Of a stretch of 59,588 bases of DNA, positions 7,268-14,475 are shown one piece after another. The notes under the pieces are model-generated. The model did no database searches and had not been told where the DNA came from. It saw only the letters and a list, made by a program, of their open reading frames with translations. Made by a program: the position numbers and the translations under genes. Position 1 is the first letter of the stretch; every line of letters begins with the position of its first letter. Source of the stretch: DATKGW01 sp035510605 (GTDB lineage Bacteria; Patescibacteriota; Saccharimonadia; Saccharimonadales; CAIOMD01); the NCBI GenBank assembly GCA_035510605.1, contig DATKGW010000006.1, positions 1-59,588 on the forward strand. The letters run 5' to 3'.

Positions 7268-8317
7268 GTGATTGATGCGATGAAACCATGGTATCTGCAA
7301 ACAGATAAACAAGTTCAGACTTTTTTTGATGTTGATTCGTCAGAAGGTCTGGATGAACAAAACGCGCTGGTGAGGCTTAAAAAATTTGGCCCTAACACCG
7401 ACCCTTTACTGTCTCCGGAAATGCAAGGTGTTTATCAAGTCTGGGTAAAGCGACAGGGTCAGCCCAAACGGATTCCGCTGATACAACTGGTGCCGGGTGA
7501 CATTGTGATTTTGAACTCTGGAGATAGAGTTCCGGCGGACCTGCGTTTGATAAAGGTCAACGACCTTTATATAGATCAGTCAATACTCACTGGAGATAGT
7601 CTACCGATGGCCAAAAACACGTTTGCCCTAAACGAAGAAACACCATTTGCCGACCAAAAATGTATGGCATATGCCGGTTCATTTGTGTCTTATGGTTCTG
7701 GCTTGGGGATTGTAGTGGCCCACGGTGATAAACTGGCTATAAAAAATATTTTGCCCAAAATTCATCACAGGCATAATTTAACTCCTAATTTAGCTGAGCG
7801 ACATCTTAAGAAAGCTGGGGTCGTTGTTCAAAACGCCCAAGCCAGTCACTTGCTTGGTTCGATTGACGTGGTTTTTATAGATGCTGAGATGCCCGATGAA
7901 AAAATATTGGAAATTATTAGAAAAGTCCAATTTAGTCATGGTTTACCATGTAAATTTTTACTGACCGGTTTGGTAGCCAAGCGGTTAAAAAGGGAACTAT
8001 TGGGAGCTTTAATATATCCGGGTGATCAGTTAGCCAAACATGTGCCAAAACAGTTTTTAGGTATGATTATTGATGCTCAGTTTACAGCTGATGCTGCCCT
8101 GAGCGATGTTTTAAAACTGGTTTGCACAATGCAACGTCACGGTACCAAAGTTTTATGGGTGAGCGATGGTAAAAAACCGACACCAATTATTCAAGCGGCA
8201 ACTGTCTCTCTGTTAGTGGGCAACTTGGCCAGAGGTGATTGCATCGCTCGGGCTGATCTTATCGCACCGGGGGCTGATGCGACTGTACTAACAAGTATTT
8301 TATACAACAAAAAATAA
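7268..8317 (+). CDS. Soluble P-type-ATPase-like protein lacking membrane and catalytic elements
   Basis: A 349-aa protein. Residues 10-45 look like a cation-ATPase N-terminal domain (EQNALVRLKKFGPNT). Residues 70-160 match the actuator domain, with VPGDIVILNSGDRVPADLR and TGDS (108-111) in place of TGES. The C-terminal 58 residues mirror the hinge region (GDGVND...A) as VLWVSDGKKPTPIIQAA. The membrane helices are missing, and the phosphorylation motif DKTGT is absent; the equivalent region reads VFIDAEMPDEK. This is a pseudo-enzyme that cannot pump ions as built. GTG 7268 or ATG 7280 could be the start. It diverges from the redox operon. A regulatory or binding role is possible. No frameshift is visible, so it is not simply a broken pump. 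Confidence 0.7.
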   Translation: MIDAMKPWYLQTDKQVQTFFDVDSSEGLDEQNALVRLKKFGPNTDPLLSPEMQGVYQVWVKRQGQPKRIPLIQLVPGDIVILNSGDRVPADLRLIKVNDLYIDQSILTGDSLPMAKNTFALNEETPFADQKCMAYAGSFVSYGSGLGIVVAHGDKLAIKNILPKIHHRHNLTPNLAERHLKKAGVVVQNAQASHLLGSIDVVFIDAEMPDEKILEIIRKVQFSHGLPCKFLLTGLVAKRLKRELLGALIYPGDQLAKHVPKQFLGMIIDAQFTADAALSDVLKLVCTMQRHGTKVLWVSDGKKPTPIIQAATVSLLVGNLARGDCIARADLIAPGADATVLTSILYNKK

Positions 8318-8328
8318 GCATAAGACTG

Positions 8329-8357
8329 TTGACAAATAAAAACAATATGTATACAAT
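8329..8357 (+). promoter_or_regulatory. Strong sigma70-type promoter
   Basis: A consensus -35 TTGACA at 8329-8334, a 17-nt spacer and -10 TACAAT at 8352-8357. It drives the 26-codon ORF at 8413 with a leader of about 50 nt. Confidence 0.8.
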
Positions 8358-8412
8358 GCCATCATTGCCGTAAAAAAGCAAAAATCAAACAAAATTAAAG
8401 GAGAAAGAGCCA

Positions 8413-8493
8413 ATGAATGAAATTGGTTTTAGCTATGAGCTTTCTCCTACAAACAACGAGGAACTCCAGAAGATTGACAAACTTCTGGCCTAA
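8413..8493 (+). CDS. 26-aa microprotein with its own promoter and terminator
   Basis: The ORF encodes MNEIGFSYELSPTNNEELQK plus IDKLLA. It is preceded by an AAAGGAG ribosome site ending 9 nt before the ATG, one of the best in the window. With the consensus promoter at 8329 and a 12-bp terminator at 8516, it forms a complete transcription unit of about 185 nt. The peptide is soluble, acidic and probably partly helical. It might instead be the coding part of a dual-function small RNA: 8494-8515 also contains a GGCG/CGCC hairpin. No family is recognised. Confidence 0.6.
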   Translation: MNEIGFSYELSPTNNEELQKIDKLLA

Positions 8494-8515
8494 GCGGGCG
8501 TAGGAACAAGCGCCT

Positions 8516-8546
8516 AAAAAGACTCGCCAAAATAGCGGGTCTTTTT
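8516..8546 (+). terminator. Rho-independent terminator after the microprotein
   Basis: AAAAAGACTCGC (8516-8527) pairs with GCGGGTCTTTTT (8535-8546) over 12 bp with one T-G pair, followed by T-rich sequence. Confidence 0.85.
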
Positions 8547-8604
8547 ATTCTACAGGGTTGGCTTAACAGAGATAAATTTGTTATAGTACTTCTAGTGAGG
8601 CGGT

Positions 8605-8695
8605 GCCATGTAGTGGACTTTTGCTAGTCTTTGTTTTGCACAAAGACACATGCAAGCACTATTGGTACTTGCTAAGCAAAAGCTCACTACATGGC
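8605..8695 (+). other. Three-way-junction RNA fold overlapping the tRNA-Met 5' end
   Basis: GCCATGTAGTG (8605-8615) pairs perfectly with CACTACATGGC (8685-8695), and CTTTTGCT (8618-8625) with AGCAAAAG (8675-8682). Inside are two small hairpins: TCTTTGT/ACAAAGA (8628-8634 with 8640-8646) and GCAAG/CTTGC (8652-8656 with 8668-8672). The outer helix uses the first three bases of tRNA-Met (8693-8695), so this fold competes with the acceptor stem. It could be a regulatory leader, a MITE-like insertion or a small RNA. No T-run follows, so it is not a simple terminator. Confidence 0.6.
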
Positions 8696-8769
8696 GGCGT
8701 AGCTCAGTTGGTTAGAGCGTAGGACTCATAAGCCTAAGGTCACTGGTTCAATTCCAGTCGCCGCTACCA
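8693..8769 (+). tRNA. tRNA-Met (CAT), elongator
   Basis: A 77-nt cloverleaf with encoded CCA. The loop CTCATAA gives anticodon CAT, and D-arm and variable loop resemble E. coli elongator tRNA-Met. The terminal acceptor pair is G1-U72 and the last anticodon-stem pair is A31-G39, both unusual. Its 5' end lies in the 3' arm of the structured leader described at 8605-8695. Confidence 0.9.
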
Positions 8770-8862
8770 TAAGCATTTAAATGGCAATATTACTGGTATA
8801 ATTACATTGACTCTTAGTAAAATATATGTTATAAATAATATATAAATATAAAACAAAAAATT

Positions 8863-10272
8863 ATGCCTGCTGTATCAGAAATTTACCCGCATTTAGATTC
8901 ACAAGAAATTGCTTCTTTGGAGCAAGAGGAATCTGGTGAATTTTTAATCACAAAGGAACTTATTGGCAAGTTGGGTAACGTAGCAACTTCGGAATTGCTG
9001 AAGACTAGCGAAATTGAAACAAATTTAGCTAATCAAACTGATGCAAATGAAAGAATATATTTAAACCCGGAGTTTACTAAACTTGAGCCTGAGCTAAAAA
9101 AAGCGATCCTTGATATAAAACCATTAGGTACTTTACTGGATACTCTTGAAAGATACGGCGATCCAGATATAGAAAAAGGGCAGGATGTAAATTTAGAAAA
9201 TATTGTATTTATTAGAGCCGCCGATTTTTATCCAGTTGAAAAAGGGGGCAAATTTGTAGTTGAAACGCCGTATGAAGCAACGAAAAATGAAGAAGACCCT
9301 GATATGGTATCGTTACGTTTAACATCACACTGGACTTTAAATCATAAGGTTACGAGTCATATGATGGGCAATTGGGAGGGGGCACCTTACACTATATTGG
9401 CACCGGGTAAGCAAATGGTAGAAATTAATGGTGCTCCTACCGACCTGTATCCGATTGATACTTTTTGGACCCGTAGTTTAGAGCTTCCAAAAGGAACAGC
9501 CATAATAAGCGTTGACAATAATTTTGAAAATAGACTAGACATTATAGATGGCGTAGATGTAATCCACGTCAAACCCAATGAGCCAGTTGATGAGGTTATA
9601 TCTTTGGTCATGAATAAAATGGGCTTTTCTGAAATGTCTGGAGGCAGTCATGGCTCAGCATCGCATGAATTTGAGAAACAGGTTACTACCACCCTGGCAG
9701 ATAAAATGGGTGTTGAATTGAGAGGAAAGCATGAGTCAGCAGCACTTCATGGCAACTTGGAAACACTTATAGAAGTCGGATTTGAGAATAGTTTCGCCAG
9801 TCTATTAGTTTCTAGAGACGAGGCAAGGAGAATAATAGTGAACGAACGGTGGGACCAATTACCTCAAAAAATGAAGGATCTGTTAATTGATAGGATGGAC
9901 ATTATCCCAGATATTGATAGTATTGGCTCTACTTTAGATGAGCAAATTGAAAGAACCAACGCTCTATTTTCAAATGGATCGAGATCTCTTCCAGAGGTAT
10001 ACAGGTTTGAGAGAAGAAAAGAAATTTTTGATAAAAAACCTCCAGAATTTTGGATTAGCTATGTTAGAAAACTGTTTCAACTAGAGAAACAGCTTAAAGA
10101 TGCGGGTAAATACGATTTTATGAGTAAGGTGACTGAAATTGAAACCGATAGATTTGGTTATATGTCTGAAGGATATATAAAAAGCCTTGCAGAACTTATA
10201 GCCGGTGATAATAGCCATGATAGTAAGCTTGAAGAACTTGAAAACCGCTTAAGGACCGAGATAGGGTCATAG
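8863..10272 (+). CDS. Uncharacterised 469-aa soluble protein
   Basis: No signal peptide or membrane segment. The N-terminal 100 residues are acidic and helical. The centre (about 135-260) has a dense set of conserved-looking residues: HWTLNHKVTSHMMGNWEGAP followed by PYTILAPG, then YPIDTFWTRS. I recall similar 'H-TLNH..SH..G-W' segments in other Patescibacteria proteins of unknown function. A His/Gly-rich stretch (GGSHGSASHEFEKQ) and a helical C-terminal region follow. The gene stands alone between tRNA-Met and a terminator. The histidine-rich core could bind metal or nucleotide, but no catalytic family is recognised. Confidence 0.8.
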   Translation: MPAVSEIYPHLDSQEIASLEQEESGEFLITKELIGKLGNVATSELLKTSEIETNLANQTDANERIYLNPEFTKLEPELKKAILDIKPLGTLLDTLERYGDPDIEKGQDVNLENIVFIRAADFYPVEKGGKFVVETPYEATKNEEDPDMVSLRLTSHWTLNHKVTSHMMGNWEGAPYTILAPGKQMVEINGAPTDLYPIDTFWTRSLELPKGTAIISVDNNFENRLDIIDGVDVIHVKPNEPVDEVISLVMNKMGFSEMSGGSHGSASHEFEKQVTTTLADKMGVELRGKHESAALHGNLETLIEVGFENSFASLLVSRDEARRIIVNERWDQLPQKMKDLLIDRMDIIPDIDSIGSTLDEQIERTNALFSNGSRSLPEVYRFERRKEIFDKKPPEFWISYVRKLFQLEKQLKDAGKYDFMSKVTEIETDRFGYMSEGYIKSLAELIAGDNSHDSKLEELENRLRTEIGS

Positions 10273-10469
10273 AGGAAAATCAGTAATATGTTCCCAAAAT
10301 AATTATTTATAAAACACTGCTCTCGGTCTCGGCGTTTATATCTATTTATATCAGACAGCCAAAGCTTAATCATTTCTGTAAATAATCATTAAATAATTAT
10401 TCATTTGCCACATTTCTAGTAGCTCCAGTTTAATTTGGTTCCATTTCGTTACAGTCCGACCTACCAAAC

Positions 10470-10496
10470 AAAGGGCCCTATTTTTTGGGGCTTTTT
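10470..10496 (+). terminator. Probable Rho-independent terminator
   Basis: AAAGGGCCC (10470-10478) can pair with GGGGCTTTTT (10487-10496), including G-U pairs, across an A/T-rich loop and followed by a T-run. It is about 200 nt after the uncharacterised gene. The rest of 10273-10595 is A/T-rich with no gene I can support. Confidence 0.55.
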
Positions 10497-10595
10497 GTAT
10501 AGTAGTAACTATATTTTGATATTTACGTTAAACTCCGTCTGAATTATTACAGCCACTAATATTCTTTTACTACATACTAATGTCGTAATAATGGG

Positions 10596-11183
10596 ATGGG
10601 TGTTATGGCTAATGCTTTTGGCAATATTTATACACAGTTAGAAGATACAACTAAGTCAATCGATGCTTTTGATTTTCCGGTTAATATTATTGGCGCGATT
10701 AAAAAAGCCATCGCCACAAGAACAAGAGCCTCCACTTATCCAAAAGAGATTTTAACTAGTCCTGATAGCCATAGTCTGGCCAACGTTATAGTAAAATGCC
10801 ACGACGAACTATTTCGTGCCAAAACAGTTTTTCCTTTTACACTTTTTCCCAATAAAGTCACATTGGATAGGGAGAAGGTAACAATTATTAATCGCCCATT
10901 TTTCTATAGTGCCAAAATTATTAGCATACCGATTCGGGACCTTTTGAATGTCGAAGCCGATGTGGGTCCTTTTTTCGGTTCGATACATATGTCTTCAAGA
11001 TATTTTGCTACCACTCCCTGTTCTCTCAACTATCTTAAACGGAGCGATGCCCTGCAGCTACAGAGATTATTGCAAGGCTATATAATTTGCGAAGAGCAAA
11101 AAATAGATTGTTCCAAAACAGATAAAAACCAATTGATTATTTTACTAAATGATCTAGGCCGTGGCGATATAGGGCTCAAGTAA
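10596..11183 (+). CDS. PH-like domain protein (soluble)
   Basis: A 195-aa protein without membrane helices. The first 75 residues are helical and unrecognised (they include PEDSH-like polar loops and a KAIATRTRAS stretch). Residues 78-165 resemble a bacterial PH-like domain: LFPNKVTLDREKVTIINRPFF, then SIPIRDLLNVEADVG, as in YdbT/bPH-type domains that bind membranes or proteins. Alternative starts are ATG 10596 and ATG 10605. A related but membrane-bound PH-like protein is at 33623. The neighbours give no clue to function. Confidence 0.6.
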   Translation: MGVMANAFGNIYTQLEDTTKSIDAFDFPVNIIGAIKKAIATRTRASTYPKEILTSPDSHSLANVIVKCHDELFRAKTVFPFTLFPNKVTLDREKVTIINRPFFYSAKIISIPIRDLLNVEADVGPFFGSIHMSSRYFATTPCSLNYLKRSDALQLQRLLQGYIICEEQKIDCSKTDKNQLIILLNDLGRGDIGLK

Positions 11184-11284
11184 AACCTGTTCAATAAAAA
11201 TTGATCTAGTTGATTATCACGTATCTTATCGGGGTTGACTAATTTAGTTTTGTTTAGTTTGCAAAGATGACTACCAAATAAAAA

Positions 11285-11351
11285 AGCTCTCTTGTTTTGG
11301 CTTAAAATAACTGGACTTAAATCTTATTGTCTCAGTGCCAAATAGAGAGCT
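11285..11351. repeat. Long imperfect inverted repeat in a gene-free stretch
   Basis: AGCTCTCT (11285-11292) with TTTTGGC (11295-11301) pairs with GCCAAATAGAGAGCT (11337-11351), giving about 14 pairs with a two-base bulge and a loop of about 35 nt. It could be an RNA fold upstream of the YggT-like gene. The rest of 11184-11517 is A/T-rich and shows no ORF, only a four-codon ATG frame at 11267. Confidence 0.45.
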
Positions 11352-11517
11352 GAAAAATAACAATTTTTACATTTAAAATTCTAACGCTTTACTAACTCTG
11401 TCTGCAGTAATAAATTTTACTCTTTCAAAAACACTGCCGTTAAAATTATTACAGATAACTACCCAAGGGTTACTATATTATTTTGCATAACAGACACGCT
11501 AAACTTTTTGGGGAGTC

Positions 11518-11931
11518 ATGATGTCGGAGATGTATGAGGATATACACAGTAGGCTGGAGGGTAAGGATGATTTTCGTACTGCTTCTGAAGAGACATTATT
11601 TGGTCCTGTATCTGTGATTAAAGGTCTAATAATTTTTATTAGTGCAGTAATTATTAGCCTGCTGGCCTTAAGGCTTATTTTTATTGTGATGGGCACAAGT
11701 TCTGATAATGGTCTTGTTAGTTTTATTTACACCGCTACCCATCCGCTAGTAGTACCTTTTACAGGGGTATTAGATCATCATTCTGTTTTTGGGGCTATAA
11801 ATTTTGATCCAGAATCATTGCCGGAATCATCAATTGCTATTATCGTTAGTTTATTCGTGGTGTGGATATTAAACCGGTTATTGTCGGTTTTTTACTTATT
11901 TAATACTAAAAAACCTTCTCTAGACCATTAA
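11518..11931 (+). CDS. YggT-family membrane protein
   Basis: A 137-aa protein with two membrane helices (about 37-58 and 105-127) separated by a segment containing SFIYTATHPLVVPFTGVL, the 'Y..T.P...P' signature of the YggT/CCB3 family. These proteins help organise membrane complexes; in some bacteria the gene lies beside cell-division genes. The start is supported by GGGGAG 6 nt upstream of tandem ATGs (11518 and 11521). A 57-nt gap separates it from the flavin reductase gene, and the two may be cotranscribed. Confidence 0.75.
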   Translation: MMSEMYEDIHSRLEGKDDFRTASEETLFGPVSVIKGLIIFISAVIISLLALRLIFIVMGTSSDNGLVSFIYTATHPLVVPFTGVLDHHSVFGAINFDPESLPESSIAIIVSLFVVWILNRLLSVFYLFNTKKPSLDH

Positions 11932-11988
11932 TGGACAGCGTAACAGGGTAATTTCTTTTGTGTATGATAAAAGTGTGAGTTAAGCCAT

Positions 11989-12675
11989 ATGAAATTAAAA
12001 CTGATTCAAAAAAAAGTCGAAACCAAAGATGTGGAGTCGTTTGTATTTGAGCCATCCAAACCGATAAAATGGCAAGCCGGTCAGTTTTTGCATTATGTAC
12101 TTGATCACAAAAATCCGGATGACAGGGGTATTGAGCGGTGGTTTACAATTTCTAATGCTCCGTTTGAGGATTGCCCGAGAATCACCACTCGCATAACTGA
12201 CCCGGATGGCAGTACTTTTAAAAAGGCTTTGCTGTCAATGAAAAGCGGGGATTTTATTGAAGGTGATAACCCCGAAGGTGATTTCATTTATGATAAAAAG
12301 GCTCAAAAGCATATTTTGATTGCCGGTGGGATTGGCGTGACCCCTTACCGATCAATGCTTTTACAGCTAGATCATGATGACCAACCCATTGATGCCGAGT
12401 TGCTTTATGCTAACAGGGATTCTGATTTGGTGTTTGATGCAGAATTTTCTCAGTTGGAAAATAAATATCCAGATTTTCACATTTTGCGGTTTACTGACGA
12501 TAAGTACATAGAAAAAGCCGATCTGGCTAAATATATCAACGAAAAGAGCATCTTGTTTTATATATCCGGCCCTAAAAAAATGGTAGATATTTATCAGGCT
12601 ATGCTGGCCGAACTCGGAATACCTGAGAATCAGATTATTTTAGATTACTTTCCTGGCTACGGTGCTTACAATTAA
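11989..12675 (+). CDS. FAD-dependent ferredoxin/flavin reductase-like oxidoreductase
   Basis: A 228-aa protein of the ferredoxin-NADP+ reductase superfamily. The FAD domain contains ERWFTISNAP (R-x-[FY]-[TS]-[IL]-S, about residues 45-54), and the NAD(P) domain contains IAGGIGVTPYRSML (about 104-117) and a C-terminal FYISGPKKMVDIYQAML segment. There is no iron-sulfur domain, so it would pass electrons to a separate carrier or flavin. The usual aromatic terminal residue is present (GYGAYN). The protein is short but complete for the family. It is cytoplasmic. Confidence 0.85.
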   Translation: MKLKLIQKKVETKDVESFVFEPSKPIKWQAGQFLHYVLDHKNPDDRGIERWFTISNAPFEDCPRITTRITDPDGSTFKKALLSMKSGDFIEGDNPEGDFIYDKKAQKHILIAGGIGVTPYRSMLLQLDHDDQPIDAELLYANRDSDLVFDAEFSQLENKYPDFHILRFTDDKYIEKADLAKYINEKSILFYISGPKKMVDIYQAMLAELGIPENQIILDYFPGYGAYN

Positions 12676-12688
12676 GCATAAGTACGTA

Positions 12689-12717
12689 TTGACAAGCTAA
12701 TTAAATAAGTGTATAAC
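12689..12717 (+). promoter_or_regulatory. Sigma70-type promoter
   Basis: TTGACA at 12689-12694, a 17-nt spacer, TATAAC at 12712-12717. The ATG of the next gene (12729) follows after 11 nt, giving a very short or absent 5' leader. Confidence 0.75.
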
Positions 12718-12728
12718 AAAAAACAGAG

Positions 12729-13484
12729 ATGAATAATTTACAACAAAACAAAAATATTGCTGACTATTGTATGCTGACCGATCAGGAACGGTTGAAACAG
12801 TGGCACAGTGAAGATGCTGAAAATAAACGTCTAGCAGAAGAAAAACGCTGTCAGCCCATTAAAGAAAAATTATTATCGAAAGAATTTAAGGAAAAAATTA
12901 AAGTAATGGCCGGAGAAGCAATTAAAAGTTGTTTTGTGGTATATGACGACGGAAAGACTAGCCAAATAATTGCATTAACAGATCAAGAACCATACGATTT
13001 ATTTCAAAAGACTGCGACGGATACAGCTCTCGGGCTAGATGAATTTGAGAAATTATTTATAGATAAAGATGTTGATACTGGTGAAGTCAAACGCAAAACT
13101 GGTATTTCGATGGTTGTGTATACGCCTGATCTAGATAGCAAAGATGCAACCATAGCCACAGAGGAGTGTCGTGTTAATCCATCATTGCGAGATATTGAGC
13201 TTTTAGAGCGAGCGAGCGAATATAATCCTGGTATCACAGAAGTTCTGGTAGTAAAAGAGAAAAAAGATATGGATATAGTATTATCACGGATAAATCCAGA
13301 AAGCCATTATCACAGACCCCGGTTAGATAATTTGGGTGCAACCGCCACTAAAGAAGTTGTTCGTTCTATGTATGAAGGTAGCGGCGTTAGTGTGAAAGAA
13401 ATACATAAAAACGGTAGTGAAATTGCATACGGTCTGCAGGTTAAAAAAGCAGTTCCTAAGTTAATGCAAAAATCAGCCGCCTGA
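12729..13484 (+). CDS. Uncharacterised 251-aa soluble protein
   Basis: The N-terminal 55 residues are highly charged and probably a coiled coil (HSEDAENKRLAEEKR). The rest is a mixed alpha/beta domain with no motif I recognise. Two Cys at 14 and 41, one in EECRV and none in a CxxC pair argue against a zinc site. The short leader suggests near-leaderless expression. It lies between the reductase and tilS, with 66 nt to tilS. Confidence 0.75.
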   Translation: MNNLQQNKNIADYCMLTDQERLKQWHSEDAENKRLAEEKRCQPIKEKLLSKEFKEKIKVMAGEAIKSCFVVYDDGKTSQIIALTDQEPYDLFQKTATDTALGLDEFEKLFIDKDVDTGEVKRKTGISMVVYTPDLDSKDATIATEECRVNPSLRDIELLERASEYNPGITEVLVVKEKKDMDIVLSRINPESHYHRPRLDNLGATATKEVVRSMYEGSGVSVKEIHKNGSEIAYGLQVKKAVPKLMQKSAA

Positions 13485-13550
13485 TTTACTGCCTAATTAT
13501 CAGTCTCTAAAGAACATTAAATTTGACCTGTTGTATCATTAGTAGCAAGT

Positions 13551-14441
13551 ATGGATGAGAAAAATACATTACCTCCGGGTAAGTATGTGGTGGCGGTGTC
13601 CGGTGGAGTAGATTCCGTTGTGTTGCTCGATGTATTAGCCAAACACAAGAATCTAGAGTTGATTGTGGCTCATTTTGACCATGGTATCAGAGAAGATTCG
13701 GCCAAAGATGCTGATTTTGTTAAACAATTAGCAGGCAAATACGGTTTAACTTTTGAAATGGCTCAAGGCAAATTGGGTAGCGAGGTCAGCGAGGCTGATG
13801 CTCGCGAAAAACGCTATAACTTTTTAAGACAGACAATGGAGAAATATGACGCCAGAGCCATAGTGACCGCTCACCACCAGGATGATGTGATAGAAACCAG
13901 CATTCTGAACATTTGCCGCGGTACCGGTCGGCGAGGTTTAAGCTCATTAAAAAGCCGCCATGATATTGCCAGGCCATTCTTGCACATCCCTAAATCCGAA
14001 TTAAAAAAATATGCCGAAGATAACGACTTAATTTGGCACGAAGACAGCACTAATGCCGACCCAAAATATTTGCGTAATTATGTACGTCTTAATGTTGTCC
14101 AGAAGATGAATAATGAAACACGGGCTAAATGGTTGCAAATCTTACAAAATATGGATCAAGTAAACAATAAACTGGATGCTGAAATCGAGCAGATTTTAAG
14201 GCACGGTTTGCATAAGGGGCAACTGGTTTTAAGCAGAAAATGGTTTATCATGTTGCCACATAGTATTGCCAAAGAAGTTTTAATGAGCATTTTAGATAAA
14301 CTAAATGCCCAGGATATTGATAAAAAAACTATCGAACGAATTACTGTGCAAATTAAAACTCTGCCGCATGGTAAGACTTTGCAAGCGGTCGGTGTAGACG
14401 TTTATTTAACAAAACGTTCGGCCAGATTTAAAAAACGATAG
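13551..14441 (+). CDS. tilS: tRNA(Ile)-lysidine synthase
   Basis: A 296-aa protein with the PP-loop VAVSGGVDSVVLLD (about residues 13-26), the FDHGIREDSAKDADF segment and the YNFLR and THHQDD-equivalent AHHQDDVIET motif typical of TilS. It ligates lysine to C34 of tRNA-Ile2(CAU) using ATP, changing both codon reading and amino-acid identity. The C-terminal domain is reduced compared with E. coli TilS (432 aa) but similar to other short forms. Its substrate tRNA is the intron-split gene at 1134-1807. The protein is essential in bacteria using this codon strategy. Confidence 0.95.
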   Translation: MDEKNTLPPGKYVVAVSGGVDSVVLLDVLAKHKNLELIVAHFDHGIREDSAKDADFVKQLAGKYGLTFEMAQGKLGSEVSEADAREKRYNFLRQTMEKYDARAIVTAHHQDDVIETSILNICRGTGRRGLSSLKSRHDIARPFLHIPKSELKKYAEDNDLIWHEDSTNADPKYLRNYVRLNVVQKMNNETRAKWLQILQNMDQVNNKLDAEIEQILRHGLHKGQLVLSRKWFIMLPHSIAKEVLMSILDKLNAQDIDKKTIERITVQIKTLPHGKTLQAVGVDVYLTKRSARFKKR

Positions 14442-14475
14442 CCAATCAAGCTCAGAACAAGTATAATTACATCTT

